From Fratercula arctica (lineage: Eukaryota > Chordata > Aves > Charadriiformes > Alcidae): a stretch of 64,000 nt of DNA. Positions within the stretch are counted from its first letter, which is position 1, and each line of letters opens with the position of its first letter. The stretch covers positions 131,402,889 through 131,466,888 of the forward strand of contig CANTUZ010000002.1 of assembly GCA_947846985.1 (NCBI GenBank), in the 5' to 3' direction. A program made the position numbers and the translations under genes. The notes below the pieces were generated by a model. That model had not been told where the DNA came from. It made no database searches and saw nothing but the letters and a program-made list of their open reading frames with translations. Below are positions 1-14,267 of the stretch, piece after piece.

Positions 1-2749
1 CTTTTTAGCTGCGGTATGAAGTTAAGAATGGTAGTCAGGAAAAGAATGTTTATAACTTGTTTTCCTATTTAAACTGATATACAAGACACTCTGTTTTCCC
101 TTTCCTTTTTGGAAGCAACAGTTAGACACAATGTCCAAAACCATGTTCCAGTTTCATTTTTCAGACTCACAAGTTGACATTTAAAATAAGAACCCGACCA
201 AAATCTATGGTGAGAACTCATTACTGATTTTGAACATTTAAGTTCTCTGAATCAAGTTTTTCAGGTTTTGTAAAAACACTATTGTAAACGGTAACAATAT
301 TCCCATTTCCTTTCTTTCTAATATCTGTATGTTAGCTTAATTTTTCAACTATCAAGAGCAATTGTTTTTCTGAGAAGACAGACTGAAAAATGCAGATTGC
401 TAATTTTATGGGAGCTAATAATAAAATAATATACATTTTCCAAGTGCAGAACCTTTGGAGTGTTTTCTTCCCTGGCATCTGATTTGTGTTTTCAAATTAG
501 CTTTGCCCAGCAAAACTAAATTATAAAACAAAGAGAAACAATTTTTAAAAAAGATAGACATGTACTGTTTAACCTGGCTGTATTTCTCACTAGCAAGTAA
601 ATACTATTATAAAGAATTACTGTTTACATAGCCGACTGCAAAATGAAAACAAACTGACTCCTGCGAAACTGGCTGGGGCATTAGTTACAGAGCAATCTCT
701 GACTATGACTTGAAAACACATAGAGTCTGTTTTTTCTCAAAGCAATTGGCTTTGAATTAACTTTATTTTACTCTTTTTGTCTCCACTGTCTATCAGATAA
801 TACAGCCCGGAATTTCTGTAGACTGCTATTTAGTTGTTAGCAAAACAAAATATCTTCAAAGACAGTATCTTAAGGTTTCCGTGGTTTGCAGGGTCTTCAT
901 ACAAGCTGCTGGATTACACAAATTAAGTCACAAATTGCGTTCTACTTCTGAAAAATTGGTGGAACTATTATCTCAGCAGTGACTGTAGAAGCAAACGTCA
1001 CAGCCATCCCGTCAAGGTAATTGCATGCAGTAGGCTTTCCTCAAATGTAATTCTGGTGGCAGGACTACACAAATTGTCTGAAAGATTCAGACACTAAAGG
1101 GTTACAGGCTGTGCTGTACTAGCATAACTTGATCTCTTATCCAGAGACTAATTCTGGACACACCCAGGCCAAACTGTAGCATACAATAAATCAGACACCA
1201 GCAGTTTGTGTGCGCATGTGTTTGCATTAAGGTAATAATTCCTGAGTAATAAACATTATATTGGTGGTAAGACTAACCCAAATCATGAATGTGCCTGCAG
1301 GCTGGGCCCTTTGATACATCCGGAAACCACATTGGTATATGTTATAAGCACTGAAGAATTTGAGACCAAGTTTCAGTTTTTATATCACAGTCGCAGGAGA
1401 GACAAATCTGCAAAGACCTGCCTTCTTATTGTCTGCGATAGGCATAGAAGCCACACATCGCTGCTGTTTTATCTTTGGAAGAAATTTGAGCAATAGGGTG
1501 ACTAAAACAATCACAGGCACATTGAATTATATACAGATAGCACAGGAACAGGACAGTAGCTGGTTAGGCAGCCCTCGGGAAAAGAATAACTCTTACCAGT
1601 ATGCGTAGCTATCATCTGTAGCCATGATTAAAAAAGCTTATAAATAGCAATGACTTGATAAACTGTAACTACAAATCAAATAATGGATGTTTTCAGATTA
1701 TATAGTTGTGGATGTTTTTAGATTGTATAGTTGAGTAATCATTATTTTGGCTACAGTATCCTGAGTTGCATCAGGAAGAGTATTGAAAGCAGGTGGAGGG
1801 ACGTGATCCTTCTCCTCAGCGCTGGTGAGCCCACATTGCATTAAAGTTCTGTAAAGAATTTTTCCACTGGATTCACTAGTCTTTTGTGTCACCTTAATGT
1901 CTTCACTGAATCAGAACTGGTTTGTCACTAAAACTGCCCCAGAATAAAAGAAAAAACCATCCTATTTCAGTTGGAAAGTACAAGATTGTTGTTGCTTTTA
2001 CATCTGACAAGTTTTTCTTTCATACAAAGATGCAATAGTTGCCACAGGAAGGCAGAAAATCTGGGAATAACTCTGATACACAGGATCTTTCAAAGACATA
2101 CAACATAGACTGAGATACAGATACTAAATCAAAGTGAAATAGCTGCTGAAATAAGAATGCAGTGGAGAATTTCTCCCCAGTTTTCTGAAGGCAGACCCAG
2201 TCAAGTTTATAAAGGGATTTCAGGTATACACTAGAGACCCAAAGATGAGGATGGTAAAATGCACATCAGAGGGCAGAAAGAGCATAAGTTGTGAATCACC
2301 CAAAAATTTAAATAATCCAATATTTAACAGCAAATCTAGATCAGGGATTCTCAAATTTTCTGGAGCACGGTCGACAGTCAGCCCTCTATATCTGCTGTGG
2401 AATGTGGGTGACACATAACTGTAACTAAGACCTGGTGGGAACATCTACTTGTCTTTCTCCCATCCTAGAAAGGAAAGAAAGCTCCTGCTCTTCCCTTGGT
2501 GAAGGCAGGGAATAATGGCCTATAGTTATGAACCATAATGAAACCATCACAAACACAATGCTAAGAGATTCCTGTGGGCTGCCTCAGATGAACTGAAGGC
2601 TACTGAGATCTGTGACCATAGTTTGAGACTCAGTGTCGTACAGATTTAGTAGGCTGTGAAAAATCCACCACTGTCTCTAGCTCCCAGGTATTCTTTCTGT
2701 CCAGAATTAGCTCAAAATTAACTGGCAACTTACCTTCCTTCATTATCAT
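1..2749. other. Non-repetitive AT-rich sequence, no gene seen
   Basis: Both strands show only short open frames without convincing splice signals or recognisable protein motifs. I see no CR1, LTR or strong tandem repeat. It may be intergenic or intronic. Confidence 0.6.
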
Positions 2750-4104
2750 GTCAGTCTCACCTTTGTGCCTGGTAAGATTATGGAGCAGATCTTCCTGGAG
2801 GCACTGCTGAGGCAGAAGAATTACAAAAGATGATTGGGTACAATCAAGACGGCTTCACCAAGGGCAAATCGTGCCTGACACACCTGGTGGCCTTCTATGA
2901 GAAGGTCACAACATCAATAGACAAGGGGAGAGCGACTGATGTCATTTACCTGGACCTGAGCAAAGCCTTTGACACTGTCCCGCATGACATCCTGGTCTCC
3001 AAGCTGATAAAATATGGGTTTGATGGACTGACAATTCAGTGGATAAAGAACTGGCTTAACGGCCGCACCCAAAAAGTGGCTGTCAATGGGTCCATGTCCA
3101 AGTGGAGGCCAGTGACAAGTGGAGTCCCTCAAGGATCAGTACTGGGACCAGTCTTGTTTAACATCTTTGTCAGTGAGATGGACAGTGGCATAGAGTGCAC
3201 CCTCAGCAAGTTTGTCAATGACACCAAGTTGTGTGGGGCGGCTGACATGCTGGAGGGAAGGGATGCCATCCAGAGGGACCTTGACAGGCTGGAGAGGTGG
3301 GCCCATGCCAACCTCATGAGTTCAACAAGACCAAGTGCAAGATCCTCCATCTGGGTCAGGGCAATCCCAAGCACCAATATAGGCTGGTCAGTGACTGGAT
3401 TGAGAGCACCTCTGATGAAAAGGACTTGGGGATGCTGATGGATGAGAGGCTCAACATGAGCTGTCAGTGTGCACTAGCAGCCCAGAAAGCCAATCGTATC
3501 CTGGACTGCATCAGGAGAAGCGTGGCCAGCAGGTCGAGGGAGGTGATTCTCCCCTTCTACTCCACTCTCGTGAGACCCCACCTGGAGTACTGTGTCCAAT
3601 TCTGGAGCCCCTACTACAAGAGAGATATGGACGTGCTGGAACGTGTCCAGAGAAGGGCCACAAGGATGAGCAGAGGGCTGGAGCACCTCTCCTATCAGGA
3701 TAGACTGAGAGAGTTGGGGTGGTTTGGCCTGGAGAAAAGAAGGCTCCAAGGAGACCTTATAGTGGCCTACCAGTATCTTAAGGGGGCCTACAAGAAAGCT
3801 GGTGAGGGACTTTTTAGGATGTTGGGTAATGGTAGGACTAGAGGGAATGGATTAAAACTAGAGATGGGACGATTCAGACTGGACGTTAGGAAGAAGTTCT
3901 TCACCATGAGGGTGGTGAGACTCTGGAACAGGCTGCCCAGAGAGGTGGTGGAAGCTCCATCCCTGGAAGTGTTCAAGGCCAGGCTGGATGGGGCTCTGAG
4001 CAACCTGATCTAGTGGGAGATGTCCCTGCCCATGGCAGGGGGGTTGGAACTAGATGATCTTTAAAGTCCCTTCCAACCCTAACAATTCTGTGATTCTATG
4101 ATTA
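2750..4104 (+). mobile_element. CR1 LINE, 5'-truncated copy carrying most of the RT domain
   Basis: This is a CR1 non-LTR retrotransposon, the dominant LINE of birds. The first frame (2830-3438) shows reverse-transcriptase motifs: YLDLSKAFD (motif A, residues 40-48), [11 protein letters not shown] (motif B, 97-107) and FVNDTK (motif C, 128-133). Motif C is normally F-A/V-D-D, so its first catalytic Asp has become Asn (codon 3217-3219). Near 3319 a one-base loss shifts the reading to the frame of 3297-4013, which carries the C-terminal CR1 region to its stop. The short 3' UTR ends in ATTCTGTG/ATTCTATG units at 4085-4104. The copy is 5'-truncated, as is usual for LINEs, and cannot encode an active enzyme. 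Confidence 0.95.
2830..4013 (+). pseudogene. CR1 ORF2 (reverse transcriptase) pseudogene, frameshifted
   Basis: This is the decayed coding part of the CR1 copy: the RT fingers/palm and thumb regions followed by the C-terminal segment. A frameshift near position 3319 joins two frames. In the second frame, blocks such as [22 protein letters not shown] and [23 protein letters not shown] recur in the other CR1 copies of this window. The N-terminal endonuclease domain is missing through 5' truncation. The D-to-N change in motif C also argues against activity. Confidence 0.93.
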
Positions 4105-7100
4105 TATACTTTATCTCTTCCTAGTTTCACAGGACGTTCACAATAGTTTACAAAGGGGAATGGGTCTAATATTGAGCAAATGTAAATATGATGTGGGCTG
4201 CATATGACAGTGTAGCAAGTTTAAGCTCATTCCAACTAAAAGCTTGAATTAAAAAAGCATTAAATTTGGTTCATGTGAAGCAAAACTGAAACATATTGAA
4301 AGTGGAAACCATCATATTTTAGAGGCCCATGCTCCAAGCACTGTATTTCTAGCAGTTTTTATGTTGACAGTTTAGTTCTCATGGGCTATTTCATAATAAC
4401 ACAGAGAGTTTAACATTTAAATTTGCTTAAGCTGGAGAAAACTGCCAACTTTATATTGGGCACTGCTATAATTGTTGCATCTGAAATCTTTTTGTGTGAA
4501 TATATTCTGATATTTCCTGTTCTATTATACCTAGACAAAGTAGAAGATAAAGTTTCTATAGAAAGTGAAATTCAGAGCAGACAAAATATATTTTGCAAAT
4601 TACCCATACCAGTATAATACTTTAATTGATTGCACTTAAGATGTTTTTGTTCCAAATGAAAAGCCATATCTTCTGACAGATTCCTGTGTTACATTTCACA
4701 CTGTGGTTTAAACTAATTTGCCAAAATAAATATGTATAAAACTATTTGTCCCATGCATTTTGTTTCCATTATATATCCTTTATAGCAGAAAAAATAGAAG
4801 GAAGGAAAACATTGCAGTATTGCACCTTGTATTCTAGGTGTAAACAAGCCATTTTGCCATATAAGTTCTTTCGGGAAATTTTATGAGATTAATTTTTTTT
4901 CTCAAGCATAGCAATGACATATGCCACACTGCCTGATTAATCAAGCTTTCACGAATTCATTTGCTCTGGTTTTAGTGTAATTGAGATAGGCAGTTACCCT
5001 AAGTTTTAACCAGGCAAGAATTAGATACATTTTTTCTAAAGATAAGCTCTGAGCACAATTTCTTTTTCCATCCTTTTCGAGGTCAGTCACAGTAATTTGA
5101 AGGAAAACAAAACCCAAACAACTGCCCTCCCAACTACTATACAGGCAGACTCTTCTTCCATCTTATTTTCCAGTGACATTTTAAGGGTCAGCTGCTGGGA
5201 GCAAAATTTTATTCTGGTTTTGTTTCAGCTGGTTTTGCAGTCGTTTCAGTCTCTGTGGGAGTGCTGCATTCCTAGTTTACTGGGCTGCCTGTGGAATATA
5301 TGTGCAGCTGAGGCACAAGAAAGGAATGTGTGTTTTTATGTTCCTTCTTCCTTTAGAAGTTGCAGAGCAAAATACCTGCAGAATCCCAACTATTTAGGAG
5401 TGGCTGTTGCCCACCAACAATATCAGGGCATGAAATTGGTTAATGTTGTACTGTCTTCAAAAATCTTCTGCAGATACAAGGGGCTTTTCCTTCATTAGAT
5501 TTAACACTGTACTCTGAGTTTGTATCAGATCACATCAGCTGTATGTGAATTGTGAACTACAGATTTGGTAATTCAGGGCTGTTATTTTGGACTAAGTTCA
5601 TTTGGCTAACAGGATGCAAGACTTTGCAATAAATAATGTCTTTGAAGAATATGGGAAAACTGATACCTAACTTAATCCTATTGAAAACAATGAGGCAGGC
5701 AAGACTTCTACAAAGTTTTTCTTTAAGTGGTAGGAATACTGGCATCCCCTACTGCCTGAAGAAATCAAGACCATTCTAAGAAACTGAGCTTTGCTGTGCA
5801 TATTGTGTTTTGTTTAAGCATGCAGACAGATTTCCTTCTGTCATCCAGCATAATTTTTCCCAAGTTCATTGAGAATTCAGATTCTCATTACTTTACTATA
5901 TCCTTAGAAAACTCTGTGCTGAGGAATTTGTGACCACAGATGGGCTCTGTCTAGATAAAGGCACCTAACTTATGAGGATGGGACCGATTAGGGAAAAAGG
6001 TTCCTCGTTCCTTCGGCAAGGCCATTCACAGGAGAACCCTAATATGGAGCCAAATACACTTCATCATAGTAAAGACCACTTCTCCTCTTACTAATTTAAG
6101 TAATTTCTTTTAATAAAGAATATTTTTTCTAAGAAAACGTCTTTAACAGAAAATGGCATTTATCAGGAAAAGGTTTTGAGGGGTTTTTTTGGGAGCTTCA
6201 ACCTTGTACTTTCAAATACCCTCTGCTAAGTTGTTTTTGAGAGAATATGTAAGGATTACTTGAAAAATATATGCTCACCTAATATGAACTAGCAGAATAT
6301 TGGCTTGCTGGGAATAGGCTTCAATAACTCTAAGTCTTGGAGTTATCTAGTCACTGCTGGACACAACACTCTATAAACTGCACCCAGAGTAGTTCCATAT
6401 GAATTGCTTTATCTATCCCCCACAATGTAATACTACACAGTAGTGAAGAAGAAAGTAGTGAAGAAGAAAGTAATAGGGGATTCATTCTATAATAGATTGT
6501 GATTTATTTGTGTTTGGAAATGTTAAGCTTTTTGTGACAATAATGTATCTTTCACAGGTATCAGATTATAATGAAAGTCAGTTATAATTTAAAAAAAAAC
6601 CCCAACACTATAGAGAATATAGCATAGACTGTATTTATTTTGCAGTTTCATATGGGTTTATGATGATTTTGGAGGGGATGTATTTAATATAATCTTGCAA
6701 ACAGATATACAAAATGGGGCATAATAACGAATTTAAAAAAAAGAAAAATTTATTCCAGTTCTGAATGGTGAGTAAAGCCTTAATGCACCATAAGCATCTG
6801 AAGTTAAATATATTTTAACAGGTTTAACATTTGAGGATTCAAAATCAACAACAAGGAATTATACATCAAGCGAGAATTTAAATTACAGAAATTTTCAGGT
6901 TGATATTTAAAGTCTTTTGTCTCTGGAGAGATCCTGAGGGACTGCAGTCTGGCTTATATAGTGTCATTAGTTGAGAAAGAGCCTGAGGGTAGAGAAAAAA
7001 AATACAGACTGCTTAGTTGAGGAGAAAAATCTTTAAAACATTTCATAGGATGAAGTAGACAAATACCTTAGAGGAATTATTGAAGTCAAGATATTTAGCA

Positions 7101-9138
7101 GGTAAGACAAAGTGAAAGTATTATTATGAGGTTGAAATTCTATTTTTGCAATAAGTCAGGAAAACTTCATTGAAAAAACAGGTAGTTCTTAAATATTCTG
7201 AAAGAACCTGACATAGTGTAGCATCAGAGATTAGTGTTTTAAAAAGCAGTGTCAAAACCAAAGCTATCTCACTGAGATGTAGATTGGTTAAAGGACAATA
7301 ACCATAAGTGTAGCTGAACAAAAGCAAAGAAATACCACTGATATCTGGGCTAGTCAAGAAAATGCTAAGTCTTTTTTTTGTTGCAAGAGAGAATTTTAAT
7401 AGAAAGAAATGATAGAATGAGAATTGGCCCAGACAGATAAAGGTAATGCAGAAAGAGTCAAACACTTTTCAGATCAAGACTGAAGATTAGAAATTACTGT
7501 GATTTTTATTGTTATAATTTCAGTAGTAATTAAATGTATTCTTTAGTCAGGATGGAGCCATCTTTGAGAGATGAAGTGAGGATAAAACATGGCCAACACT
7601 GGTAACAGCAGAGGCAGACCGACCAAGGCTGCAGGTAGAGTTCTCTGAACGCAATGAGTTTGCCTGTAGCACCCGGGAACAGACGAATTAACAGCCAGGT
7701 TCCATCTCTGATATTTCCCATACCTTTCTCCATCTAGAAGGAGATTCTTCTTTCCTATGGTATATTTTCCATGCTGTTGTCTTTACAACATCCAATACAA
7801 GGATCCTATGCTGCAGAGAGGAGGAAGCATTTTTGTAAGTCACAGTTTTATGAAAAAAATTTGGGGTGCTTTAAACAGGAGGCAAAAGTGCTACAGACTG
7901 AAGCAAATTCCCATGAAAATTGAGGTGGATCAGGTATGTTCTTAAGTACAAATGTTTTGTGTAAATTACAACAAACTCAGAATTACTCTGACTTACACCA
8001 AGAATTGCTTCAGACTCTGGCATCCTAAAAACAAAACATAATTTCTGTGGATGTGTGGATAATTTATAGTCTCCTCTCAGGGATCTGAAATCAAATGGAT
8101 TACACCAGTAGCAGTTACATTGGAAGTAACCCAGGTTGCGAAATATCAATTGATACCACTATCTTTGATAAGAGAGAAACATGTAATGCACTCATAGGAA
8201 GCTGCAGACAGGGCAACCAAACATATAAAAATAAACTGTGAGTTTAGGACTTAAAGTCCTATGAAGCTTTCTGTTCTGATTTTCCATTCTGAAAAATTAG
8301 GTAATATCAAATTTATTGAAGGCTGTTACTTTTAGAGCAAGGTACTGCCAGCTGAGTCACTTATGCCTCTTATTCAAGTCTCCTTATTTACCAAGATGAG
8401 ATTCACAGTTCTGTTTCCCTGAATTACTATTTTTGTGTTTTAATTCCTAGTGTCTCCTTCCAGTATGCCAGGGCTCTTTCCACTGAGAACTCTCCTCTGA
8501 AGCCCAGAGCTAGCCCTCAAGCCCTAGCTTTTTCTCAGTCAGACTGGGAACGCTTGCAGAGACTAGAGGCCCTGAAGTGATCTTACATTACGTCCGTTAT
8601 ATTTCTGTTCTTTCTCTGTTGTGAACCCAAACCTGTAACAACACCCAGACCCTTGTAATTACAGTGGGCACGTGAAAACCTTTCAAAGAGGTTCATTAGT
8701 CCCATTCCATGGTTGCATGCAGACTGTATTTGGGAAGTGGCTGTTACTATTTTCAGTGAGTAGTTGTTATTCTGAATGAACCCATTCATCAGCTTGAGTG
8801 ACAATTGTCCAATCTCAAGAAACAGAAATAAAAATATCACCTGTTTCAGTTACATCTTATTTTAAAGGCAATTCAAAGTGGCTATATCATATCTGATTCT
8901 GCTTCCCAGCATAATGGAAAAAAATAGTTTCAGTTACTTGTAATTCAACGTTCCCAGCTGATGAATGCACATAGTGAGTTTCTGGCAAGAGATTTTAATA
9001 TCACAAACCCAAATAGATTTTGCTTTCATTAAAAATTTGTTGGAATACCTCTCTCCTTCACCAGTTTTCTTTCTTTTACAACAGAGAGGCCTTTCTTGAT
9101 ATGCTTCTATGTGTCTCTTGTCTCTGTAAAATATGATG
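4105..9138. other. Unique AT-rich sequence, no gene seen
   Basis: About 5 kb without a recognisable gene or large repeat. The frame at 5097-5498 (133 codons) has no family motif and is no longer than expected by chance at this base composition. A 15-bp unit (agtagtgaagaagaa) is duplicated in tandem at 6439-6468. Confidence 0.55.
6439..6468. repeat. 15-bp tandem duplication
   Basis: The unit agtagtgaagaagaa occurs twice head-to-tail, followed by a diverging agtaatag. It probably arose by replication slippage. Confidence 0.8.
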
Positions 9139-9803
9139 TCTGGATGAGAAGCTCAACATGAGCATGCAACGCGCACTTGCAGCCCAGAAAGCCAACTGCA
9201 TCCTGGGCTGCATCAAAAGAAGCGTCGCCAGCAGGTCGAGGGAGGTGATTCTGCCCCTCTACTCCGCTCTCATGAGACCCCACCTGGAGTACTGCGTCCA
9301 GCTCTGGAGCCCTCAATGCAAGAAGGACATGGACTTGGAGTGGGTCCAGCGGAGGGCCACAAGAATGATCAGAGGGCTGGAGCACCTCTCCTATGAGGAC
9401 AGGCTGATAGAGTTGATGTTGTTCAGCCTGGAGAAGAGAAGGCTCCAGGGAGACCTTATAGCAGCCTTCCAGTACCTAAAGGGGGCCTACAGGAAGGATG
9501 GCGAGGGACTCTTTATCAGAGAGTGATAGGACAGGGGATAACAGCCTCAAACTGAAAGAGGGTAGATTTAGATTGGATATCAGGAAGAAATTCTTTACTG
9601 TGAGGGTGGTGAGGCACTGGAACAGGTTATCCAGGGAAGATGTGGATGCCCCATCCCTGGAAGTGTTCAAGGCCACTGGATGGGGCTTTGAGAAACCTGA
9701 TCTAGTGGGAGGTGTCCCTGTCCATGGCAGAGGGGTTGGAACTAGATGATCTTCAAGGTCCCTTCCAACCCGAACCATTCTGTGATTCTGTGATTCTGTG
9801 ATT
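9139..9803 (+). mobile_element. CR1 LINE 3' fragment
   Basis: This is a 5'-truncated CR1 covering the C-terminal part of ORF2 and the 3' UTR. Frame 9158-9526 contains the blocks [39 protein letters not shown] and [18 protein letters not shown]. The reading then moves to the frame of 9498-9749 ([32 protein letters not shown]), so at least one indel is present. The element ends in three ATTCTGTG units at 9777-9803. It differs from the young pair at 38 kb and 63 kb at many sites, so it is an older or different subfamily member. Confidence 0.94.
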
Positions 9804-12800
9804 TCTGTTTTTATTAGAGCCTCTTTGTTTCCTGGTGCAGTTATGTTATAAAGTAGCCTTGATTCCAATAAATATTGATTGCCCAGACTTCCTTCTCAGG
9901 TTAAGGGCAAAGCACATCAACTGCAAAGCCCTAATGTCTCTAATTAAACAAGGTCTAATTACTTCATCCTCAGTGGCATCAAAACAAAAAGACCTCAACA
10001 CACTGAAGTATGGGGGATCAGATAATCTTTTTTCTGTAATACAGAAGGAAGAAACTTGCACATCAAGATAATTTCTAATATCAGAGATTTTTAATTAATC
10101 TAATTAGAGAAAGGGCAGTAAATGTGAAATGGAAATAGATGCAACACAAATTTACCAAAAGTAGGTCATACCAAGCCAGCTGTATGGCTCTCTGATAAAA
10201 TTTCACTTTTTGTAAAAGAACAATGGAGACAGTGTAAGCTCTCTGGACTTCACATAAAGTATTCTAAGGCAATCTATTAAATTAGAGAAATTGGGGATTA
10301 GTATGAAAACTGTAAAAATTACTTTGAACCATCAATAAAGGGCATCTGAAAAGGTCAGATGTGGTACTAAGATATTTCCAAAATATTTTCAGTAGGGCGG
10401 GAGAATACGCATGTCAGTATCCAAAGCATAGGAGACATATCTAGAGTTCTCTCTACAGTTCTAATCACCGACACTTGAAAAGATGAGCTTGAGTTTAAAT
10501 AGATGCAGAGAGTAGATGCATAATCAAGATTAAGTAATGCTTTACCTGCAGTAGGAAAGAAGCAGACAAAGAAGTAGACAAAGAACATTCCAGAAAGTAA
10601 CTTGTACCTGTTCAGGTACAGTAAATTCAAAGAGAGTATGTGGACAATCACATAAAAAGCTTCCACGTTTAAGAGCAACGTTAGCATGAGTGTATTCCTG
10701 GATCATTGCAAGAAACTTTGTCCTGTTGTCAGACCTTGTTGGGTTAGTGATCCATAACCAAAAGAAATACACTATGAATCAGAGCGCAGAAATAGTTGGT
10801 GGTACCAGTAGGTGACGCTGAGCTTCCTGTGACAGAATCATATCTCAAGTTTGTATGGCTCAAGCTGAAGCAATAAAGATAAACAGGCTCTCTGCTCCTA
10901 ATAGTTGTTAGTTTCAGTGACACCAAACTATACCTGTCATTGAATTATTACTATCTCTGCTCTGGAACCGAAAGGCAGACACTTCTGTTGATTATTGCAG
11001 GGAGACATATTATTATTAGGTTATTAAGCAGAATGCTTAATCTATCATTCAAAATGTTTCTTAGCTATCAAAGATCCTTATGCAACAAACCATAGAATGT
11101 TATCTATCAGTATGGGAGCTGTGAAAAAACTTGTTATTTAAAAAAAAAAAAAGAAAGTAGAAACTTCCTAGGATCTGCACCTAAGCTTCAACACTCCTTG
11201 TTATTGGGAGGCTTCAATGGGCATCAGATTATTCTAAACAGCATGATACCTGGATGCATTAACAGAGAAGACCTCTGAAAAACAGTTAGAGAAACTGTCT
11301 CAAAACTCAGGTCTTACCTCTTATCTCCCTGCAGATAGGGCATGCTGCTCAGTCCTCCTCTTTGAAGGAAGAATTTGTCATGTCCCAGGGCTCCTGATCA
11401 GGCACATGAGCTCTTTTGGTATTTCTGTCATGAAAAGACTCTTCAGTGGTTGATACAGTAAAATATTTACCCCTGAATGCATTTTTATAGTTCAAACCTT
11501 AATATAGTATATTCACTTATGATTTTGAGGGCAGCACAAGAGGCATTATTTTTTAGCACATTATTTTAAATTGCCAGAATGGCTACTACCATTGTAGTTA
11601 TTACTTTTCTCCTTTTAAAACACTATTAGCCAATATTGCTTCTGAGGTTAAATTTAGTAGCGTTATATGAAGTGTATCCTGTTATTTGTGTAGAAAGTAT
11701 AAACATTGTGACTGGAACACAGCAAGCTTCACCATTTCCAATAGGAAACTGAAGCCAGGAACATGGAAATAGCACCATAAATAATCCTCAGAGAGTTTTT
11801 TTTTTACCTATGACTAACTCATGTTCTTAACTATTGACTTGAATTTGTATTTGCAAGACAATTAAGGCAAGTGAAATAGTTGTCATCACACTGACTGGTG
11901 AATAAAATTTAGTCCTTTCATTAAAAAACAAACAAACAAACAAACAAAAAGAACAGCTAAGGAGATTGTAATTTTACAGCAAAATATCTGACATGCCAAT
12001 GTTGGCCTAAGGAAGCCATCAAAATCAATTCCTTGGTTTGGTGAAATGTTGTTACAGTAGCAAAAGCCTCCCTTTCATAGTCTCTATTGCTGTCTTGCAG
12101 CTTGAATTGTAGCAGCACCTATGAGCACCAATGAGCTGAGCAAGCTTTATATCAGTCACTAGCATTATGTTTTTTGTGTATTTATTTGTTACACCTTATC
12201 TATATAGTTGCCTCCTAGACAGCCCACAGATAACTTGTCTAAGCATAGTCAATGGTTTGTTAAAACCTAAAAGCCCTATCAGGTACATAAGGTCCCATGT
12301 GCCTCCAGGGTACTCCATATTCACCCCTAAAAGACTGCACAGGCAGACCACTGTGCTAAGTCCTGTACCAACACAGAAAGAGGAGGATAGATTGTAAGAC
12401 ATGACAGAACATTGATCTCCTAGAGATGGAAAAAGAAGCAGAACATATAAACACAAAAATGGAAGCTAAAGCATAAATTAAAGGGACTTAGATATTAAGG
12501 AAAACGGGCTAAGGAGCTGGGAAAGATTCGTTAAAAGGCATTGAATAGCACTTGATAGCATGTGATGTGGTCTATCCCACACATATTCTAGCCATCAACT
12601 AATGACTATTGAGCACAGTTTGCAGACTTTCAGCCAGTCATTGGGCCTTAACACACGTGAGAATGTATGATTGAGAAGCAGTTGTAGTATTTTTTTCACA
12701 TACCTTCTCAGTTCCCAGAAATGACAGATAAATTGGTGTCAAATGGCATGACAATGAGCCTTCACCAGCTGAGGAGTGGGCCACCATATTTTGACTTGAA

Positions 12801-14259
12801 AGAATCCTGAATATTTGTATGTTGCAGGCTATAGAGGTTATTGGTGTTGCACAGCTTCCTTTTATTCCATCTTTCCCGTAAAAGGAGTTAATTTGATAAA
12901 CAGTTATTTATTCTGAAGAAGAATGAACAATTTTTGTTGAGAGCATCATTAAGTCCATTCCTCCTCTACTTATAGCAGCAAGGCTGCCAGCATTGATATT
13001 AGAGCCTTCCCAGCACTAATTGTGAGCAGTACTGGATAGCTCGTTCACAATTTCTGTATCGTCTTGTGCAATTAGGGATATGCTATTAGTTTGCTTTCAA
13101 AAGTGCGATAGATATTTACATTTATAATTGTATTAGTTCAGTACTGAGTTCTTAGACAGTTTGTTTCATTTGCATACCTTCTGGTACTTTTTATTTATTT
13201 GCTTCTGTAGACGTACCTCAAGCTGAGCTACGGTGTATAAATATCCAGAAGGAAATTTATTCTAACAGCAGTTGTCTACTGCTTTGTATTAATGATATTC
13301 CAACTATTGCTGCTAGCTCTAATGTTTAGCACAATTCACAAAATCATCCAGAAGGCATAAAAGACTAAGACTGGAAGCCGGTAGACCTTCTGAAAAATGG
13401 ATGAATAGAAACCAAATTTATTCATAACAGGCAGTATTAATTAAATAATTAAAATCATAGAAATATACAGTAGTTGCCTGAGGAAACTTTGGTAAAACCC
13501 ACTACGCTTTAGAAAGCACTTAGGCATTCAGACCAGTCAGCCTACTGCCTCTAAAAGACCGAGTTTTGGAGGATAGCTGGCTTTTGGATACTTGGCAGTA
13601 TAATTTACATTAGGTGTAAAGTGGAATTTTATGCACTATAAATCATCTTACGGGAAAACTCATAGATGCAAGAAATCTGTGTTAGGAGGGGAGAGGAGGT
13701 GATTAAGTTTGCAGGCAAGCTGCCTGCAGGGTTTTTCATGAAAATAACACTTCAGACCTCAGGAAGAGTCAGAAACCCACACAGCTCCAAAGCGCAGTAC
13801 AGTCTTATCCTCTGAATATATACTTCCTCCTGTCAGCAAGGAAGGTGGGCCATTGACTGTGGAAAAGCCTGTGGATGTTTTTATCCTGCTCTGTCCGCTC
13901 TCTCTCTGGAAACATATTAATCACATGTTTTATTCCTGCGTTCTGGATTTGTAGTAGTGAAGAGGTGGAAGAAAGAAGATGCAGAAGGAGAAAGAAAAAG
14001 CTGAGATACCAGCTATGCTATATTGTGTTGAACTGCAAAATCATTTTAGGATAATGATAATTCCTCAAGAGGCAACAAACCCCATTTCATTTAAATTCTA
14101 AGGTCACTTTAAACCCAAAGAACCTGAAGATTTGCTTTAGCAACAAGAGAAATGGATTCTCTCTTGCACAGTGCATTTTTGTTTGATATGATAGTGGGTG
14201 TCTAAAATTGTGAATACTTAGATTTATTGCCTTAAAAAGGGATACTGAATATGAATATA
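9804..14259. other. Unique AT-rich sequence with minor simple repeats
   Basis: No supported gene. Minor low-complexity stretches are an A run near 11142-11153 and an (AAAC)n tract near 11926-11950. Open frames here, such as 10367-10687 minus, carry no recognisable motif. Confidence 0.55.
11926..11950. repeat. (AAAC)n microsatellite
   Basis: A short run of repeated aaac/caaa units ending in an A stretch; simple sequence only. Confidence 0.85.
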
Positions 14260-14267
14260 GAAAACAC

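Noticed and set aside
5097..5498. 133-codon plus-strand frame as a gene
   Set aside because: No motif and no convincing splice sites. At this base composition roughly a score of 100-codon open stretches are expected by chance in 64 kb.
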